Notes: generated by a model from the letters alone, not told the origin. DNA of 10,488 nt from Syntrophomonadaceae bacterium (GCA_031265005.1 JAISDD010000010.1:1-10488); one strand, 5' to 3'; shown: positions 1 to 6,695, counted from the first letter of the stretch. Numbers and translations: made by a program.

Positions 1-173
1 CCCAGCACGACTCCTACTAATCCCATTAAAACTTTGTTGCGGGCGGTATCTACAGCCGCTTGCGCGTAAAATACAAGATCATATCCCCCAACGACAGCAG
101 CGATCAAAACAACCGCCAAACATAAAAAGACCAAATTATAAATAAATATTATTAAACGAGTACTTCCGTTCAC
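1..173 (-). CDS. amaP: AmaP-like membrane anchor protein (N-terminal part)
   Basis: Partial gene running off the left edge; the first 57 codons are visible. Translation from a GTG at 173-171 gives MNGSTRLIIFIYNLVFLCL, then a hydrophobic segment (about residues 8-30), a short polar part (YAQAAVDTARNK) and the beginning of a second hydrophobic stretch. GAGG at 181-184 lies 7 bases before the GTG. A short Arg-containing head, a long first membrane helix and a position directly behind an Asp23/Gls24 gene are typical of AmaP, which in Staphylococcus anchors Asp23 to the membrane. Here it would tether the protein encoded at 336-737. The function is inferred mainly from context and the membrane start, because the C-terminal region is missing. 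Confidence 0.6.
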   Translation of the reverse strand, partial: MNGSTRLIIFIYNLVFLCLAVVLIAAVVGGYDLVFYAQAAVDTARNKVLMGLVGVVL

Positions 174-335
174 AGACACACCTCGCTATCAATCACACTA
201 CCGGCATCAGAAGTTTAGGATTTTAACCGCTGAACTTGTCCTCTTCTTCTCTACAATCTCCGATAAAAACCTCTGATGGTTTATATTTTAAAATCAACGC
301 GTAACGGGCTTAAAAACCGCCCCCTGTTTAGTCGC

Positions 336-737
336 TTATTCGCTTTCACTGATAGTGATAACATCAGTCTTACCATCTTTTTTTAATTCTACTCCGACAA
401 TATTAACATTAACAGCTAAAACCTCTAAACCGGTCATGTTCTGTACCGCTTCTTTTACTTCATGCTGAACCGTGTCCGCCACTTTGGGTATTTCGTATCC
501 ATATTCAATTACCAAATCTATATCTATTTTGGTCTGGTGTTCTGTAACTTCTACTTTTATCCCTTTACCCAAGTTTTTCTTACCCAGTTTTTCAACTAAC
601 TCAGTTCCCCAGCCGCCGCTCATAGAAGCTACTCCTTCTACATCCATAGCCGCCAAACCGGCTACCGTAGAAACAACTTCGTCCGCAATTCTAATAGCTC
701 CAAAAGCTGATACGGTTTCCTGTTTTTGCTCTTCCAT
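336..737 (-). CDS. Asp23/Gls24 family envelope stress response protein
   Basis: A 133-residue protein starting MEEQKQETVSAFGAIRIADEV. The pattern is that of the Asp23/Gls24 (DUF322) family: G-x-I-x-I-A-D-E-V-V near the start, then AGLAAMDVEGV, a basic KLGKKNLGKG loop, a V-x-V-x-x-x-x-x-x-I-D-I-D-L-V-I-EYG strand, and a closing VNVNIVGVEL strand. A start at 791 is open but 737 is preferred: GGAGGTGG ends 6 bases before this ATG, whereas the ATG two codons upstream abuts the SD. Members sit at the membrane with AmaP and are linked to envelope stress; relatives near accBC (YqhY in Bacillus) are linked to lipid synthesis. The AccC gene upstream and amaP downstream fit this. The gene has a promoter of its own in the 122-base gap after accC. 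Confidence 0.9.
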   Translation of the reverse strand: MEEQKQETVSAFGAIRIADEVVSTVAGLAAMDVEGVASMSGGWGTELVEKLGKKNLGKGIKVEVTEHQTKIDIDLVIEYGYEIPKVADTVQHEVKEAVQNMTGLEVLAVNVNIVGVELKKDGKTDVITISESE

Positions 738-777
738 ATACATCCACCTCCAATAAATTTCATAATATTCCATCTTT

Positions 778-807
778 ATTATACCAAACAATATAAAACT
801 ATATCAA
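778..807 (-). promoter_or_regulatory. Sigma-A-type promoter for the Asp23/Gls24 gene
   Basis: On the minus strand TTGATA (807-802) and a perfect TATAAT (783-778) are separated by 18 bases. The start point would be near 771, giving a leader of about 35 bases that contains only the SD before the ATG at 737. This would let asp23-amaP be transcribed apart from accC. A small CCTG/CAGG hairpin (near 813-830) sits between accC and this promoter but is too short to call a terminator. Confidence 0.6.
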
Positions 808-859
808 ATATAACCTGCTTTGTCAGGAACTTCTCCGCCTTAATTGATAATCGCTCCTG

Positions 860-2206
860 TTATTCATCCGTCATGCGCCGCTGAATAAAATTAGTGTATA
901 CTTCGCCGCGCTGAAAAAAAGCATTATCCAGCACTTTTAAATGGAAGGGGATCGTTGTGTGTACCCCTTCCATTTTAAATTCCAGCAGAGCCCTTTTCAT
1001 GCGTTTTATGGCTTCCGCTCTGTCCGTTCCCCACACTATGAGTTTAGCCAGCATAGAATCATAATACGGCGGCACCGTGTATCCTGGATAAACAGCGGAA
1101 TCCACTCTTACTCCCGGACCCCCAGGGATTTGATAAACCCGTACAGTTCCCGGCGAAGGCGCAAAATTATTCTGAGGATCCTCAGCGTTGATGCGGCATT
1201 CTATAGCCCAGCCCCGAATCAGAATATCTTTTTGATTTATGCTCAGGGGTTCTCCGGCGGCAATTTGTATCTGTTCTTTTATAATATCCACATTGGTTAC
1301 CATTTCAGTTACCGGATGTTCCACCTGGATTCTGGTATTCATTTCGATAAAATAGAAATTTTTGTTCTGATCCACTAAAAATTCAACCGTTCCCGCACTG
1401 GTATAACCAGCCGCCTTAGCCGCTTTAAGCGCTGTTTCCCCTATTTTTTTACGCAGTTCGTCATTTAAAAAACCGGAAGGCGCTTCTTCCAATAATTTTT
1501 GATGCCTGCGCTGTAAAGAACAATCCCGTTCCCCCAAATATAAAGTTTTCCCAAAGTCGTCTCCCAGAATTTGCACTTCAATGTGGCGAGGCTCTTCAAT
1601 ATATTTTTCCACATACACTTCTTCATTTCCAAAAGCTGCGCCCGCCTCAATTTTAGCCATATCCAAAGCCTCAGACAAAGCTTCTTTATTATGGGCCAGG
1701 CGCATACCCCGTCCGCCGCCGCCAGCCGAGGCTTTTATTATAACTGGATAACCGATATCCTCCGCAATATCCAAAGCTTCGCTATAACCAGATACAGCCC
1801 CCACACTGCCTGGTACCAGCGGTACTCCGGCAGGGCTCACTAACTCCCTGGCTTTTACTTTATCTCCCATCATCTCAATAACCTGAGCCGAAGGTCCGAT
1901 AAACTTTATATGATTCGCGAAACACAGTTCGGCAAAATAAGAATTTTCCGCCAAGAATCCATAACCAGGGTGAATAGCTTGAGCTCCTTTTATTAAAGCG
2001 GCTTGAATAATATTCACAATATTTAAATAACTGTCTCGAGGCTGCGGCGAACCCACACAAACCGTTTCGTCAGCAATCCTTACATGAAGGCTGTCTCTGT
2101 CCGCAGTTGAATAAATCGCCACGGTTTTTATACCCAGTTCTCTGCAGGCTCTGATTATACGGACAGCAATTTCGCCTCGATTAGCAATTAAAATCTTTCT
2201 TAACAA
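860..2206 (-). CDS. accC: Biotin carboxylase subunit (AccC / PycA type)
   Basis: A 448-residue protein, the usual AccC length. It carboxylates the biotin of a carrier protein using ATP and bicarbonate, in the cytosol. Visible landmarks: N-terminal KILIANRGEIAVRI; K116 in MGDKVKAR; the Gly-rich ATP lid AGGGGRGM (161-168); EKYIEEPRHIE (200-210); ERDCSLQRRHQKLLEE (226-241); the metal/ATP acids E275 and E288; and the catalytic FIEMNTRIQVEHPVTE with N290, R292 and E296, plus R338 in ECRINAEDP. No key residue is missing. The start is TTG at 2206, chosen because AGGAGGG (2218-2212) lies 5 bases upstream and the protein begins MLRKILIANRG as in the family. That SD overlaps the TAG stop of the upstream fusion gene, so the two are almost certainly translationally coupled. 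Its partner carrier is the AccB domain of that fusion, so it can serve a pyruvate carboxylase, acetyl-CoA carboxylase, or both. Confidence 0.96.
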   Translation of the reverse strand: MLRKILIANRGEIAVRIIRACRELGIKTVAIYSTADRDSLHVRIADETVCVGSPQPRDSYLNIVNIIQAALIKGAQAIHPGYGFLAENSYFAELCFANHIKFIGPSAQVIEMMGDKVKARELVSPAGVPLVPGSVGAVSGYSEALDIAEDIGYPVIIKASAGGGGRGMRLAHNKEALSEALDMAKIEAGAAFGNEEVYVEKYIEEPRHIEVQILGDDFGKTLYLGERDCSLQRRHQKLLEEAPSGFLNDELRKKIGETALKAAKAAGYTSAGTVEFLVDQNKNFYFIEMNTRIQVEHPVTEMVTNVDIIKEQIQIAAGEPLSINQKDILIRGWAIECRINAEDPQNNFAPSPGTVRVYQIPGGPGVRVDSAVYPGYTVPPYYDSMLAKLIVWGTDRAEAIKRMKRALLEFKMEGVHTTIPFHLKVLDNAFFQRGEVYTNFIQRRMTDE

Positions 2207-2216
2207 AATTACCCTC

Positions 2217-4103
2217 CTAATCTTTTTTAATCAAAAATAATACTTGCCCATACTCGACCGCTTCGGCGTTTTTGACTAAGACATCAGCAACTACGCCTTC
2301 AGTGTCCGCTTTTATTTCATTCATAAGTTTCATAGCTTCCAGTATACAAAGGGTTTGCCCTACCCGCACTCTATCCCCAGCATGTACAAACTGATCAGCG
2401 TCAGGGGCAGGCGCCGCGTAAAAAGTCCCTACCATCGGCGAAACAACTTCATATAAGCCAAAATCATCATCAGCATTTTCTGTATTAGATTGGCCAGCCG
2501 TTATATCTTCTCCCGGCGTTTTATTGCTTACAGTTCCAGTGGAGGCGGAAATTCCTTTGCGCAAAGCCAGTTTATAGTCTTTTCTCTGCATTTCCAGTTC
2601 ATTTACATTCGACTTATCTAAAGCTGCAATAAGCTCTTTTATATCATTGATATTCATATCATCATCCCCTCGGCTGACCGTTTTTTTAGCGGGCTCGGAA
2701 ACTTTAAACTGTTTAACTGTTTTATCGGCGGCTTCATCTGAAACTTTTCTTTCTGTATTTTCCCCCAGTTTATTATTGGCGCGTTTTTCAAAAAATTTGG
2801 CCGCTACTTGAGGAAAAAGCGCATAAGTCAAAACATCCTCATCATTTTTGGCCCAAACAGCTGATTCCGCTTTGGCTTTTTCCCACAACGGCTCTAAAAA
2901 ATCAGCCGGACGCACCGTTATCACTTCTTCGTTTCCGATGATCTTGCGCCTGATTTCCTCCTTCACCGGCAACGGAGGCCTTCCGTACTGCCCTCGCACA
3001 TAGTCTTTCACTTCGGTCGGGCACAATTTGTAACGTTCTCCCATCAGCACATTCAATACCGCCTGAATCCCCAAGATCTGACTGGTGGGCGTAACTAAAG
3101 GAGGATATCCCAGGTCTTCGCGTACTTTAGGTATTTCAGCCAATACTTCATTAATGCGGTCAACCGCGTTTTGTTCTTTTAACTGAGATATAAAATTGCT
3201 TAACATCCCCCCGGGTATTTGGTGTTCAAAAACCTGCATATCATTAATGCTGGTCACTCCACGGCTAAATCCTTTCTTTTTGCGCATTTCTTCAAAATAA
3301 TTGGCTATTTCAAATAATTTGTGCAGATTCAAACCAGTATCCCGTTCTGAATCCTGCAAAGCTCTGACTACTGTTTCAACCGGCGGCTGAGAAGAACCGA
3401 ACGCCATAGGGACGCTGGCAGTATCAACTACGTCTACCCCGGCTTCGGCGGCTTTCAACAAAGTAGCTATAGCCAGTCCTCCAATGTAATGGGTATGTAG
3501 CTGCACAGGCACTTGCAAATTGTCTTTTAAGGTTTTTATCAGCTCATAAGAAGCGTAAGGAGCTAATAAGCCTGCCATATCTTTAACACATATAGAATCC
3601 GCTCCCATATCCTGTAATCGCATAGCGGTTTCCAAAAAATGCTCCAGCGAATGCATGGGGCTGATGGTGTAAACTACACAAGGCTGAGCGTGTTTGCCGT
3701 TCTTTTTCACAGCTTTCATGCAAGTTTCCAGATTACGGATATCATTTAAAGCGTCAAACATTCTAAAAATATCTATGCCGTTATCAGCTGCCTTATCTAT
3801 GAATTTTTCTGCCACATCATCCGGATAATGAGCATATCCCACCAGCGATTGTCCTCTTACCAACATTTGCAGTTTAGTTTGTTTTACAGTTTGGCGAATA
3901 ATTTTAAGCCTTTGCCAAGGGTCTTCATCCAAAAAGCGCAGGCACACATCAAAAGTAGCTCCGCCCCATACTTCCAAAGAATTATACCCCACCTGGTCTA
4001 AGGTCTCCAAAATAGGCAGCATATCTTCCGTAGACATCCTAGTCGCCCACAAGCTTTGATGTCCGTCGCGCAAACTGGTATCGGTAATTTTAACTTTATT
4101 CAT
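2217..4103 (-). CDS. oadA: Fused carboxyltransferase (PycB/OadA type) + AccB-type biotin carrier
   Basis: A 628-residue cytosolic biotin enzyme subunit. Residues 1-440 are the carboxyltransferase of pyruvate carboxylase subunit B / oxaloacetate decarboxylase alpha: DTSLRDGHQS (8-17, metal ligand D13), K174 in VKDMAG (the lysine that is carbamylated in the family), H203 and H205 in QLHTHYIGGLA, FEHQIPGGMLSN (292-303) and PPLVTPTSQ. Residues 441-482 form a charged, low-complexity linker. Residues 483-628 match a whole AccB: an AccB-like helix MNINDIKELIAALDKS, a polar linker, the AccB thumb-type segment FYAAPAPDAD (561-570), and EAMKLM with biotinyl-lysine K592. The ATG at 4103 is chosen over one 15 codons upstream because AGGAGG (4114-4109) lies 5 bases before it. 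With AccC next door and no membrane OadB seen, pyruvate carboxylation to oxaloacetate is the best reading; oxaloacetate decarboxylase or a related transcarboxylase cannot be excluded. The carrier half may also serve acetyl-CoA carboxylase. Confidence 0.93.
   Translation of the reverse strand: MNKVKITDTSLRDGHQSLWATRMSTEDMLPILETLDQVGYNSLEVWGGATFDVCLRFLDEDPWQRLKIIRQTVKQTKLQMLVRGQSLVGYAHYPDDVAEKFIDKAADNGIDIFRMFDALNDIRNLETCMKAVKKNGKHAQPCVVYTISPMHSLEHFLETAMRLQDMGADSICVKDMAGLLAPYASYELIKTLKDNLQVPVQLHTHYIGGLAIATLLKAAEAGVDVVDTASVPMAFGSSQPPVETVVRALQDSERDTGLNLHKLFEIANYFEEMRKKKGFSRGVTSINDMQVFEHQIPGGMLSNFISQLKEQNAVDRINEVLAEIPKVREDLGYPPLVTPTSQILGIQAVLNVLMGERYKLCPTEVKDYVRGQYGRPPLPVKEEIRRKIIGNEEVITVRPADFLEPLWEKAKAESAVWAKNDEDVLTYALFPQVAAKFFEKRANNKLGENTERKVSDEAADKTVKQFKVSEPAKKTVSRGDDDMNINDIKELIAALDKSNVNELEMQRKDYKLALRKGISASTGTVSNKTPGEDITAGQSNTENADDDFGLYEVVSPMVGTFYAAPAPDADQFVHAGDRVRVGQTLCILEAMKLMNEIKADTEGVVADVLVKNAEAVEYGQVLFLIKKD
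2655..2671 (-). promoter_or_regulatory. accB: Possible internal translation start for a free AccB carrier
   Basis: Exactly at the AccB boundary inside the fused gene, the minus strand reads GAGGGG (2671-2666), eight bases ATGATGAT, then ATG (2657-2655) in the same frame. Starting here gives a 146-residue protein beginning MNINDIKELIAALDKS, which is the normal start and close to the normal length of a separate AccB. The SD core GAGG is modest. I infer this is the relic, or the still active start, of a once independent accB joined to the upstream gene by loss of a stop codon. Confidence 0.4.
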
Positions 4104-4184
4104 AAAAACCTCCTGTACAACATAAAACACAAGCGAAATGAACTGCAATTATTCCCGGCGCCTTACGTAAAAGCTTAATTTTGA

Positions 4185-4214
4185 ATTATGATCCATGTAC
4201 TTATCACTGCTCAA
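4185..4214 (-). promoter_or_regulatory. Candidate promoter of the carboxylase genes
   Basis: On the minus strand TTGAGC (4214-4209) and CATAAT (4190-4185, one mismatch to TATAAT) are 18 bases apart. The leader to the ATG at 4103 would be about 75 bases. The -35 is only a moderate match, so this is the best candidate in the leader rather than a certain call. Confidence 0.4.
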
Positions 4215-4225
4215 AGAACAAACAC

Positions 4226-4244
4226 ACTCAGGCTCCGCCTGAGT
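4226..4244 (-). terminator. GC-rich hairpin, possible leftward terminator
   Basis: ACTCAGGC and GCCTGAGT form a perfect 8-bp stem around a TCC/GGA loop. Read on the minus strand it is followed by GTGTTTGTTCTTTG, which is U-rich but not an unbroken run. It lies just ahead of the -35 box at 4214, where a stop for transcripts arriving from the ZIP operon would insulate the carboxylase promoter. On the plus strand no T-run follows directly. An operator or attenuator role is the alternative. Confidence 0.35.
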
Positions 4245-4759
4245 ACGTGAACAATCATTATAAAAATGATAGTTTTTTGCTTCTGTTACATTTTACTTAA
4301 TTATATGTATTATATTTATAATGTCTATAATTTTCAATGCTTCCTTTTTACCAAACAGCTTCAATTTGCTCCGGCACGGTTACGAAAAATATACCAGGCG
4401 CCTTTTTCCAGACCATATATTAACCCAGCCATCTTGACCATATCAAGTGTTCCTTAACGCCGTAACCCGGCTTTTAGAGCGTATTTCGCGCGCGCCTCCC
4501 CGCGCTCATTGGTTTTTAGTTTAAGAGGCAGCAAGATTTTTTCTTGTTTATTTTCTAAATAATATATTTGCTTATTTTTATATGTATTTTTAAAATTATT
4601 TTTCTTAATTATTTTATCCGTACAGGGTCTAACGTTTATACGATAAATAAAAAAACTTTTCATCTGCCGGGAATGCCGCTATGTACTGAAAACGTATTTT
4701 CACAAAAAAGCGGCGGACCACGAAATACGACTTAGCCCTTGCAGAATAAGCGTTTTTCT

Positions 4760-5251
4760 TCAAATGTCCAAACGCTCCAGCATTTCCTGTCCCAATCCGC
4801 TCAGCGCAAGGCTTCCTGTCTCCAGCACCGGCGTGTCAAACAAAAAATCCGGCCGCTCTATCTTTCCTGTATAAACGGTTTTCCTGAAATATGTGTAAAC
4901 TTCGGATTTTTCATATACCGTATAGTCGCCGTTTTCCAGTAATATGTCATAATCCAGCGTAATCAGTCCATAGTTGGAAAGTCCGCTCAATAGCGCTTTC
5001 TTTTCTTTTACTTCCTCTAATGAATCCTTTTGACTGGTTAAATAAACGGGAGCCAAAGCAATCAATTCCAAATGTTCCGATTGGGTACTTTTCACAACAA
5101 ATCTGCAAACAGGAAGAAAAGGGGTTGCCGCCAAAAGGCTTAAAAATTCTTTTTCTTCCCTTGTCAAAATAATCTTATTTCTGTTGCAGCAACATTCTCC
5201 GCATTTTTCCGCGCAGGCTCTGCAAGCGCCTCCTTGCTTGTAATTTTCCAT
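4760..5251 (-). CDS. Conserved-looking Cys-rich protein with winged-helix-like C-terminus
   Basis: A 163-residue soluble protein of unknown function. The N-terminus carries a dense cysteine cluster GGACRACAEKCGECCC (Cys 10, 13, 17, 20, 21, 22), suited to binding zinc, iron or an Fe-S cluster. The rest has no membrane segment and alternates helices and strands: LTREEKEFLSLLAATPFLPV, then EEVKEKKALLSGLSNYGLITLDYDILL, ending LALSGLGQEMLERLDI. Helix followed by 'GLI-T-L-D-Y-D' and a closing 'alS..Gq..L' resembles a winged-helix domain, so a metal- or redox-sensing regulator is possible; this is inference. The ATG at 5251 is chosen because AAGGA (5265-5261) is 9 bases upstream; TTG and GTG codons 3 and 2 codons earlier lie too close to it. 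It starts 23 bases after the ZIP transporter gene ends, so the two are probably one operon. Confidence 0.75.
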   Translation of the reverse strand: MENYKQGGACRACAEKCGECCCNRNKIILTREEKEFLSLLAATPFLPVCRFVVKSTQSEHLELIALAPVYLTSQKDSLEEVKEKKALLSGLSNYGLITLDYDILLENGDYTVYEKSEVYTYFRKTVYTGKIERPDFLFDTPVLETGSLALSGLGQEMLERLDI

Positions 5252-5274
5252 CTTCACCAATCCTTTTATTTCGT

Positions 5275-6066
5275 TTACCCTAAAGCCACATCTAAGACCA
5301 TCATGACTAAAAAACCGGCCATAACGCTCAGCGTTCCCACGTTGGAATGTTCGCCCAAATGCGCTTCAGGGATCAGTTCTTCCACCACCACATACATCAT
5401 CGCCCCTGCCGCAAAAGCCAAAAGCCACGGCATAAACGGCGCAATGAACCCCGCGAGCAAAAAAGTAGCAACTCCGAACAGCGGTTCTACCGCGCCGGAC
5501 ATACAACCCAGCAGGAACGCTTTTGCGACAGACGCCCCTTCCTGCCTAAGCGGAAGCGAAATCGCCGCTCCCTCCGGGAAATTTTGTATCCCAATCCCCA
5601 ATGCCAACGCCACAGCCGCCGCCAGCAGCGCCGGGTCGCCTCCATGCTGCGCCATTAAGGCAAACGACAGCCCTACCGCCATGCCCTCCGGGATATTGTG
5701 CAGCGTTACCGCTGATACCAGCAACGTAGTGCGCTTTGCTGAAGAAGACGGTCCTTCCTGAACGTTTGACAGCTGATGCAAATGGGGAATCATTTTATCC
5801 AGCCCAAACAAGAATAAAACCCCAAGCACAAAACCGCCTGCCGCAGGAAGCCACCCTATCTCACCTTGCCCCTGCGCCTCCTCGATAGAGGGAATGAGCA
5901 AGCTCCACACCGAGGCCGCAATCATCACGCCCGCCGCGAACCCGAGAAAAATTTTCCGTGCTTTGCCGCTCGCCGCTTTGCGGAAAAAAATCACCATAGA
6001 CGACCCCCAACAGGTCATCAAAAAAATAAATCCCGTTCCGCTAAGCACCCATAATAAATCACTCAT
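5275..6066 (-). CDS. ZIP family metal transporter (GufA/ZupT-like)
   Basis: A 263-residue inner-membrane protein with about eight hydrophobic segments, importing a divalent metal (zinc, iron or manganese cannot be told apart here). The signature helices are visible: TLHNIPEGMAVG (121-132; H123, N124, E127) and GIQNFPEGAAISLP (159-172; Q161, N162, E165), with EELIPEAH (229-236) in the next helix. The His-Asn...Glu / Gln-Asn...Glu pair matches the GufA-type binuclear site rather than the His-rich plant type. A charged cytoplasmic loop lies around 92-113 and contains HLH. The start MSDLLWVL is preferred over an ATG five codons upstream, because the AAAGGA of its SD ends 6 bases before 6066. The Cys-rich gene follows it closely. 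The -10 region upstream carries direct repeats that may be a metal-regulator site. Confidence 0.92.
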   Translation of the reverse strand: MSDLLWVLSGTGFIFLMTCWGSSMVIFFRKAASGKARKIFLGFAAGVMIAASVWSLLIPSIEEAQGQGEIGWLPAAGGFVLGVLFLFGLDKMIPHLHQLSNVQEGPSSSAKRTTLLVSAVTLHNIPEGMAVGLSFALMAQHGGDPALLAAAVALALGIGIQNFPEGAAISLPLRQEGASVAKAFLLGCMSGAVEPLFGVATFLLAGFIAPFMPWLLAFAAGAMMYVVVEELIPEAHLGEHSNVGTLSVMAGFLVMMVLDVALG

Positions 6067-6188
6067 CGCCGGTCCTTTCATTATCGGGCCGCGCTTTCGT
6101 ATAACACGTATCTTTTTTTATGAAACTGCCGTATATGAAAACAAATTTATCCCCCAAAGCGGTGTTGCTCTTCATATCTGCTGCACCT

Positions 6189-6219
6189 CTATTCCATTAC
6201 CTTTAACTATTCCATTATA
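6189..6219 (-). promoter_or_regulatory. ZIP operon -10 box with two 11-bp direct repeats
   Basis: Minus strand: a perfect TATAAT (6219-6214) overlaps the first of two identical TAATGGAATAG repeats (6217-6207 and 6199-6189), which are 18 bases apart. No good -35 is seen, the best being an AT-rich tract near 6237-6242, which fits an activator-dependent or weak promoter. Repeats covering -10 to about +20 are placed where a regulator would block or modulate initiation. The leader to the ATG at 6066 would be about 140 bases. Confidence 0.4.
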
Positions 6220-6364
6220 TCCAACTTTCAATCGCCTAATTTTTTAGAAAAACGCCATAACGTCCACAAAACGTAACTAGCCGGCAACGCTAAGCCACTT
6301 CGCTGACTGCCTTTAGCACATTGCGGATGTTTTTATGATTTTTCCGTTTTCAGTTAGTATTATC

Positions 6365-6520
6365 TTAATCAACGGCTTCGGCCCACATTGCTTTTCTCTT
6401 ACGAATATAAAAACCTACATCGCCATTCACTTTTAAAAATATGCTCGCGCCGCGTTTTTTAAAACTGATCATATCTTTCGCGTTATCCATAGGCGCAATT
6501 TCTTTCCTTAAATACATCAT
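6365..6520 (-). CDS. Possible small basic protein of 51 residues (unrecognised)
   Basis: Open from ATG ATG at 6520 to TAA at 6365. It begins MMYLRKEIAPMDNAKDMISF, continues with a basic KKRGASIFLKVNGDVGFYIR stretch and ends KRKAMWAEAVD. Codons include GCG, CGC, GGC and GCC despite the AT-rich surroundings, which favours real or formerly real coding sequence. No SD is seen before 6520; AAGGA precedes the internal ATG at 6490 but at 14 bases, which is long. A promoter and a dyad lie immediately upstream. The reading frame shifted by one base stays open past this stop to 6313 (…GPKPLIKIILTENGK…), so the gene may be a decayed or frameshifted longer protein. No family was recognised. Confidence 0.3.
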   Translation of the reverse strand: MMYLRKEIAPMDNAKDMISFKKRGASIFLKVNGDVGFYIRKRKAMWAEAVD

Positions 6521-6527
6521 TCACAGC

Positions 6528-6582
6528 AATTAGTTAGTTGCGACTAATTCACAATATATCATAGGTACTCAAACAAAAACAA
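6528..6582 (-). promoter_or_regulatory. Promoter with dyad (putative operator) ahead of the 51-aa ORF
   Basis: Minus strand: TTGTTT (6582-6577), 18 bases, TATATT (6558-6553). Three bases further begins the inverted repeat AATTAGT-8-ACTAATT (6549-6528), which would cover the start point. Its plus-strand core TAGTTAGTTgcgACTAA (6531-6547) is repeated, apart from the three central bases, inside the 38-bp palindrome at 6867-6904. Half-sites of the TTAG..CTAA kind are reminiscent of DtxR/IdeR/MntR-family operators, but that assignment is inference. Confidence 0.4.
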
Positions 6583-6619
6583 GCTGCCTTCAGGCAAAAA
6601 CAAAAGCTTTTTCTCTAAT

Positions 6620-6646
6620 TTATAAAAGCCCGTAAATAAACCGGAC
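6620..6646 (-). terminator. Possible short leftward terminator
   Basis: Minus strand: GTCCG (6646-6642), a 9-base loop, CGGGC (6632-6628), then TTTTATAAATT. The stem is 5 bp with one wobble pair, so it is weak. It lies about 50 bases downstream of the promoter at 6696-6725, and the two could bracket a very short transcript. Confidence 0.25.
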
Positions 6647-6695
6647 AAATAATTTTAAATAAACAACGCCTTTTTTACTTATCCGCCAAGTCTGG

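Larger units (their letters stand above)
4104..4759. other. Gene-poor AT-rich spacer between the PycB-AccB gene and the Cys-rich gene
   Basis: About 650 bases with no convincing gene. It holds the promoter and 5' leader of the fused carboxylase gene (4104-4215), a GC-rich hairpin (4226-4244), a very AT-rich tract (4260-4340), a GC-rich patch around 4470-4510, and an inverted repeat CGTATTT/AAATACG (4693-4699 and 4723-4729) whose loop contains a T-run on the minus strand, possibly part of a weak terminator for the gene ending at 4760. Open stretches at 4266-4457 (+) and 4454-4663 (-) have no SD and biased AT-driven composition. A 26-codon minus-strand ORF at 4361-4441 does have AAGGA 9 bases upstream and is discussed in the findings. 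Confidence 0.6.

Noticed and set aside
216..284. Short minus-strand frame between asp23 and amaP starting with TTG (…KPSEVFIGDCREEEDKF…)
   Set aside because: Only about 23 codons, no SD before the TTG, and the gap is too small for the DUF2273 gene sometimes found here.
4254..4280. ATCATT/AATGAT hairpin followed by TTTTTT on the plus strand
   Set aside because: The stem is AT-only in effect and weak, and no plus-strand gene lies upstream to be terminated.
4266..4457. 63-codon plus-strand frame
   Set aside because: Begins with Tyr/Phe/Cys-rich AT-driven sequence and has no SD.
4454..4663. 69-codon minus-strand frame
   Set aside because: No SD before the ATG, and a Lys/Asn/Ile-rich composition expected from AT-rich non-coding DNA.
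5234..5761. 175-codon plus-strand frame over the ZIP gene
   Set aside because: Antisense to a gene with clear ZIP motifs; its Ser/Ala/Pro-rich composition is the mirror of a hydrophobic membrane protein.
6585..6600. TGCCTTCAGGCA small palindrome with nearby T-runs on the minus strand
   Set aside because: Five-bp stem with a 2-base loop, and the T-run is interrupted; it also lies on the upstream edge of a promoter, so I do not call it a terminator.
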